From the NCBI RefSeq assembly GCF_001949145.1, contig NW_019091766.1:5978-68586 (forward strand): a DNA stretch of 62,609 nt, given 5' to 3'. Both the position numbers and the translations under genes were made by a program. The notes under the pieces were generated by a model. The model was not told the origin of the DNA and made no database searches. It saw nothing but the letters and a program-made list of their open reading frames with translations. Below are positions 60,901 to 62,609 of the stretch, in pieces. Within the stretch, counting starts at the first letter, position 1. Every line of letters begins with the position of its first letter. The stretch comes from Acanthaster planci. Lineage: Eukaryota; Echinodermata; Asteroidea; Valvatida; Acanthasteridae.

Positions 60901-62519
60901 TGTTCCACGCTCCACCGCTTCCGGACCACCTTAATAACCAGCCATCCACTCCAGTCCGGCACACTCTCCTGAGGACGGCCAGAGCACACTGGCCAAAACG
61001 TCGAGTTTATACTCACCGGTTCTTTTAAGAACCACACCTCGTCCAAAAGAGATTGATTCCCTGGTGTACCCGCAAACCCATTTCTCAAGTATTGTATGCT
61101 TTGTGATGGGTCTGGCTGGTAGTGTGCTTTGGCAAATTTGCGGTCTTTGCTGCGCCATTGAATTATCTTTGTGTCAGTCCAAAGAGTTTTCAAATTACTT
61201 TATTGTTTAAATTACATAGAGTAGCTTGGGAATGTTAGGAGGAAATCTCAAAAGTTCACTTTCTTTTTATCTCGACTATTTTTTATTATGGAATACAACA
61301 TTCTTCTGGAAATGAATAGGTTTTCTTTGACAGAAACTTTGTGAAGGTTCTTCTGTAGAGGAAATAGTGCTGCTTGTAAATGATGTACAAAACACATTAA
61401 CTTTGGATCGAACGTTAGCAGATTTCACAAATACACATGAAAGTCGAGGTTTACTTGCTCTTTCCTGAAAGATTTCTCTAAATTTTTTCTTTTTCTGCCT
61501 GGGGTTGACTCCGATCAGGACTGTGTGGCCTTCGCCAGCCAGATCCAGCAGGCTGTCCCCATCCTGTGTGAGCTTCTCAGCTCCAAGGTCACCAGCGACG
61601 TACTGGAGGCCGTCGAGTTCTTCGTCCGGGCCCAGGAGTTCGGTGTGACCAGCGCGGCCAAGGGCGTCCGCCAGATGATGGTGCTGGTCTGGTCCAAGGA
61701 GCAAGGGGTAAAGGAGGCTGTGGTGGCTGCCTACAAGAGGCTCTACCTCAGCCCGCAAGGCGGCACCCAGAGGTTAGGCACTGAAGAACTTGTGTCACCC
61801 CCAAATTCAGAGAGCAGTCTTGCTTTGGCAAATCTGTTAAGCGAAATTCAGCAGGGAGCCTGTCATGGGTTAAATATATTTACCATGACTTTTGGCTGGC
61901 AACTTGTCTTTTGCAGTTATCCTTTGTGATGAGTAAATTTCAAAGGTCAGCAGCTCCCCAAAATTGGCTGGTGGTCAGCCGGCAGATTCCAGTTAGTATT
62001 GAAAGTGCTGTCTTGTATTAAATACTTTTGCCCTGTTTCTGTGGTTGGTCTTTATTAGACTCTGCTGGCCTTGAAATCAAAGGCCTAGCGTTGTCTCTTC
62101 ACACAGTGTTTTAGCTTACTGTCTTTTCTCTGAGCCTGACATCCTTGACAATCCTTGTTGCGCAAACTTTATACTTTCTCCCCTCTCTGTGCCAGAACGC
62201 ACTGCCCAGGTATTGTCAAGAGTGCAATTTAACACCCACGTCTCTTCGCATAATTTTTATCGTCTTCACATTTCTCTTGTAAATTCCCGATATCCAGAGC
62301 GCGCTGCCTGGCCATCGTCAAGAACCTGATGGCCCTGACCTTCTGCGCCAGCCTGGGCCAGCTGACCTCCCTGGAGGAGCTGCTGGCCGAGTTCATGCGC
62401 AGCGGCGACCTTCCCGGCCAGGCCGTCCAGCTGCTGTGGGAGTACTTCACCAAGAAGCATGCCAACACCACCGACGAGGAGAGCCGGGCGGCGCTGGTCA
62501 TCATCGGCATGGCTGCCGG
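51965..62519 (+). CDS. NCAPD2: Condensin complex subunit 1 (CAP-D2), 3' part outside the window
   Basis: NCAPD2 is a HEAT-repeat subunit of condensin I that compacts mitotic chromosomes. Sixteen exons join in frame: 51965-52158, 52391-52449, 52780-52958, 53686-53828, 54333-54454, 55185-55308, 55713-55860, 56916-57038, 57350-57559, 57723-57813, 58380-58509, 58926-59051, 59694-59776, 60571-60749, 61519-61772 and 62298-62519. They give about 796 aa, over half the usual 1400 or so. The N-terminus (MSFEFVLPLHQKDLL, then SQYVVEEV and ILDHFDGFYSLL) matches the family. So do SCYRLLENPSIG, LLQHFEHLVSP, AAFLVELAEKIPGLMLPS, NGVLGVLGEIVIQVL, AFTRSRALQVW and LLSECLTSNPFAAKLP, all HEAT helices. An acidic linker (DGDDDSDESEDPG) is in exon 13. 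The last exon ends at a GTAAGT donor with phase 2, so the gene continues. Identification is secure. Confidence 0.97.
52183..52301. repeat. 30-bp-arm foldback in NCAPD2 intron 1
   Basis: AGAGGCTTTG...GCCATCTTGCAGG (52183-52212) pairs with CCTGCAAGATGGC...AAGCCCTCT (52272-52301) across 59 bases, with a few mismatches in the middle of the arms. Confidence 0.65.
56029..56364. mobile_element. hAT-type MITE, 336 bp, with perfect 8-bp target duplication
   Basis: The inverted ends are CAGTGTTGTAGTCCAGACCA and its complement (one mismatch). The flanks AACTGCAT (56021-56028) and AACTGCAT (56365-56372) are identical, the 8-bp duplication made by hAT transposases, whose ends usually start CAG-G or CAGTG. 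The element codes nothing and carries a 12-bp minisatellite. It lies in NCAPD2 intron 7. Confidence 0.9.
56044..56237 (+). repeat. 12-bp minisatellite, about 16 units
   Basis: The unit is ACAAGACCAGAC with variants ending CCATGC, CCAGGC and with GAGACC. The unit length is a multiple of three, which leaves several frames open on both strands; these are not genes. It lies wholly inside the hAT MITE and grew from its own left end. Confidence 0.9.
58144..58309. repeat. 166-bp foldback element in NCAPD2 intron 10
   Basis: The left half (GGTCGATTCACAATAGTGC, CTCCAAGAGTTTG, GTTGACCAATCACAGTG, GAAATCTGTTGACCC) is complementary to the right half in reverse order over about 75 bases per arm, with few mismatches and almost no loop. 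A MITE that is nearly all inverted repeat. Confidence 0.8.
60012..60125 (+). repeat. Dispersed repeat, second copy of the one bordering the first gap
   Basis: TTGGTAGCGACGCGACCG and AAATTGCGCCCTCTCTTGG are in the same order as on the minus strand at 18738-18838. Just upstream, GCCATGTTGGTGGGGAGTGT (59981-60000) is also shared with 57620-57645. Confidence 0.5.
60955..61060 (+). repeat. Dispersed structured repeat, hammerhead-like core, copy 2
   Basis: The core reads CTGAGGA, stem GGCCAG/CTGGCC around AGCACA, then AAAACGTCGAG. A hairpin GGTTCTTTTAAGAACC follows at 61018-61033, then CACACC and AAAAGAGATT. It lies in NCAPD2 intron 14. See 18165-18280. Confidence 0.6.
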
Positions 62520-62609
62520 GTAAGTTGAACAGGTTTCTCTAAAATCCGTGGAATATTGTGCTAGGCAGTGGCTGGTCTGTAGAATCTATACATTATTAGG
62601 GTAGGTGAT

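Overview
The window is animal nuclear DNA: every recognisable host gene is split into short exons with consensus GT/AG borders, introns are hundreds to thousands of bases, and the products are conserved animal housekeeping proteins. Single-copy genes, many short MITEs and frequent TACATGTA and TAGGCCTA words suggest a marine invertebrate deuterostome (echinoderm, hemichordate or amphioxus type). That placement is an inference; the species cannot be read from the sequence. Two assembly gaps (18893-19519 and 38556-39214) interrupt it.

Layout. 1-1684: three compact, intronless, minus-strand genes that look like part of a large or mid-size DNA virus (an endogenous copy or a chimeric contig end), including a TFIIB-like zinc-ribbon protein interrupted by an in-frame stop. 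3538-8060 (+): an unrecognised six-exon gene coding two titin-type Ig domains, two duplicated 33-nt mini-exons and a C-terminal Death domain. 8061-15102: no gene seen; it probably holds the long 3' UTR of ICMT. 15103-17578 (-): ICMT, four exons. 17894-21687 (+): MRPL20, head-to-head with ICMT, one exon partly lost in a gap. 23255-36388 (+): cyclin L, ten exons ending in an RS domain. 40298-49801 (-): a complete nine-exon POM121-like FG nucleoporin. 51965-62519 (+): NCAPD2 (condensin I), first sixteen exons, continuing beyond the window.

Relations between genes. MRPL20 followed by cyclin L in the same orientation matches the MRPL20-CCNL2 pair on human 1p36.33, and ICMT lies on the same human arm, so this looks like an ancient linkage block. 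ICMT/MRPL20 and POM121/NCAPD2 are two divergent pairs that may each share a promoter region. POM121 (nuclear pore), NCAPD2 (mitotic chromosomes) and cyclin L (splicing and transcription) all act in the nucleus, but nothing shows a common pathway.

Non-coding DNA is rich in small mobile elements: a hAT MITE with a perfect 8-bp target duplication and an internal 12-bp minisatellite, twin 181-bp TTAA-flanked MITEs, two pogo/Tigger-like MITEs, a dispersed G-rich family, several foldbacks including one of about 1.35 kb in cyclin L intron 1, and two copies of a repeat whose stem covaries and whose core resembles a hammerhead ribozyme.
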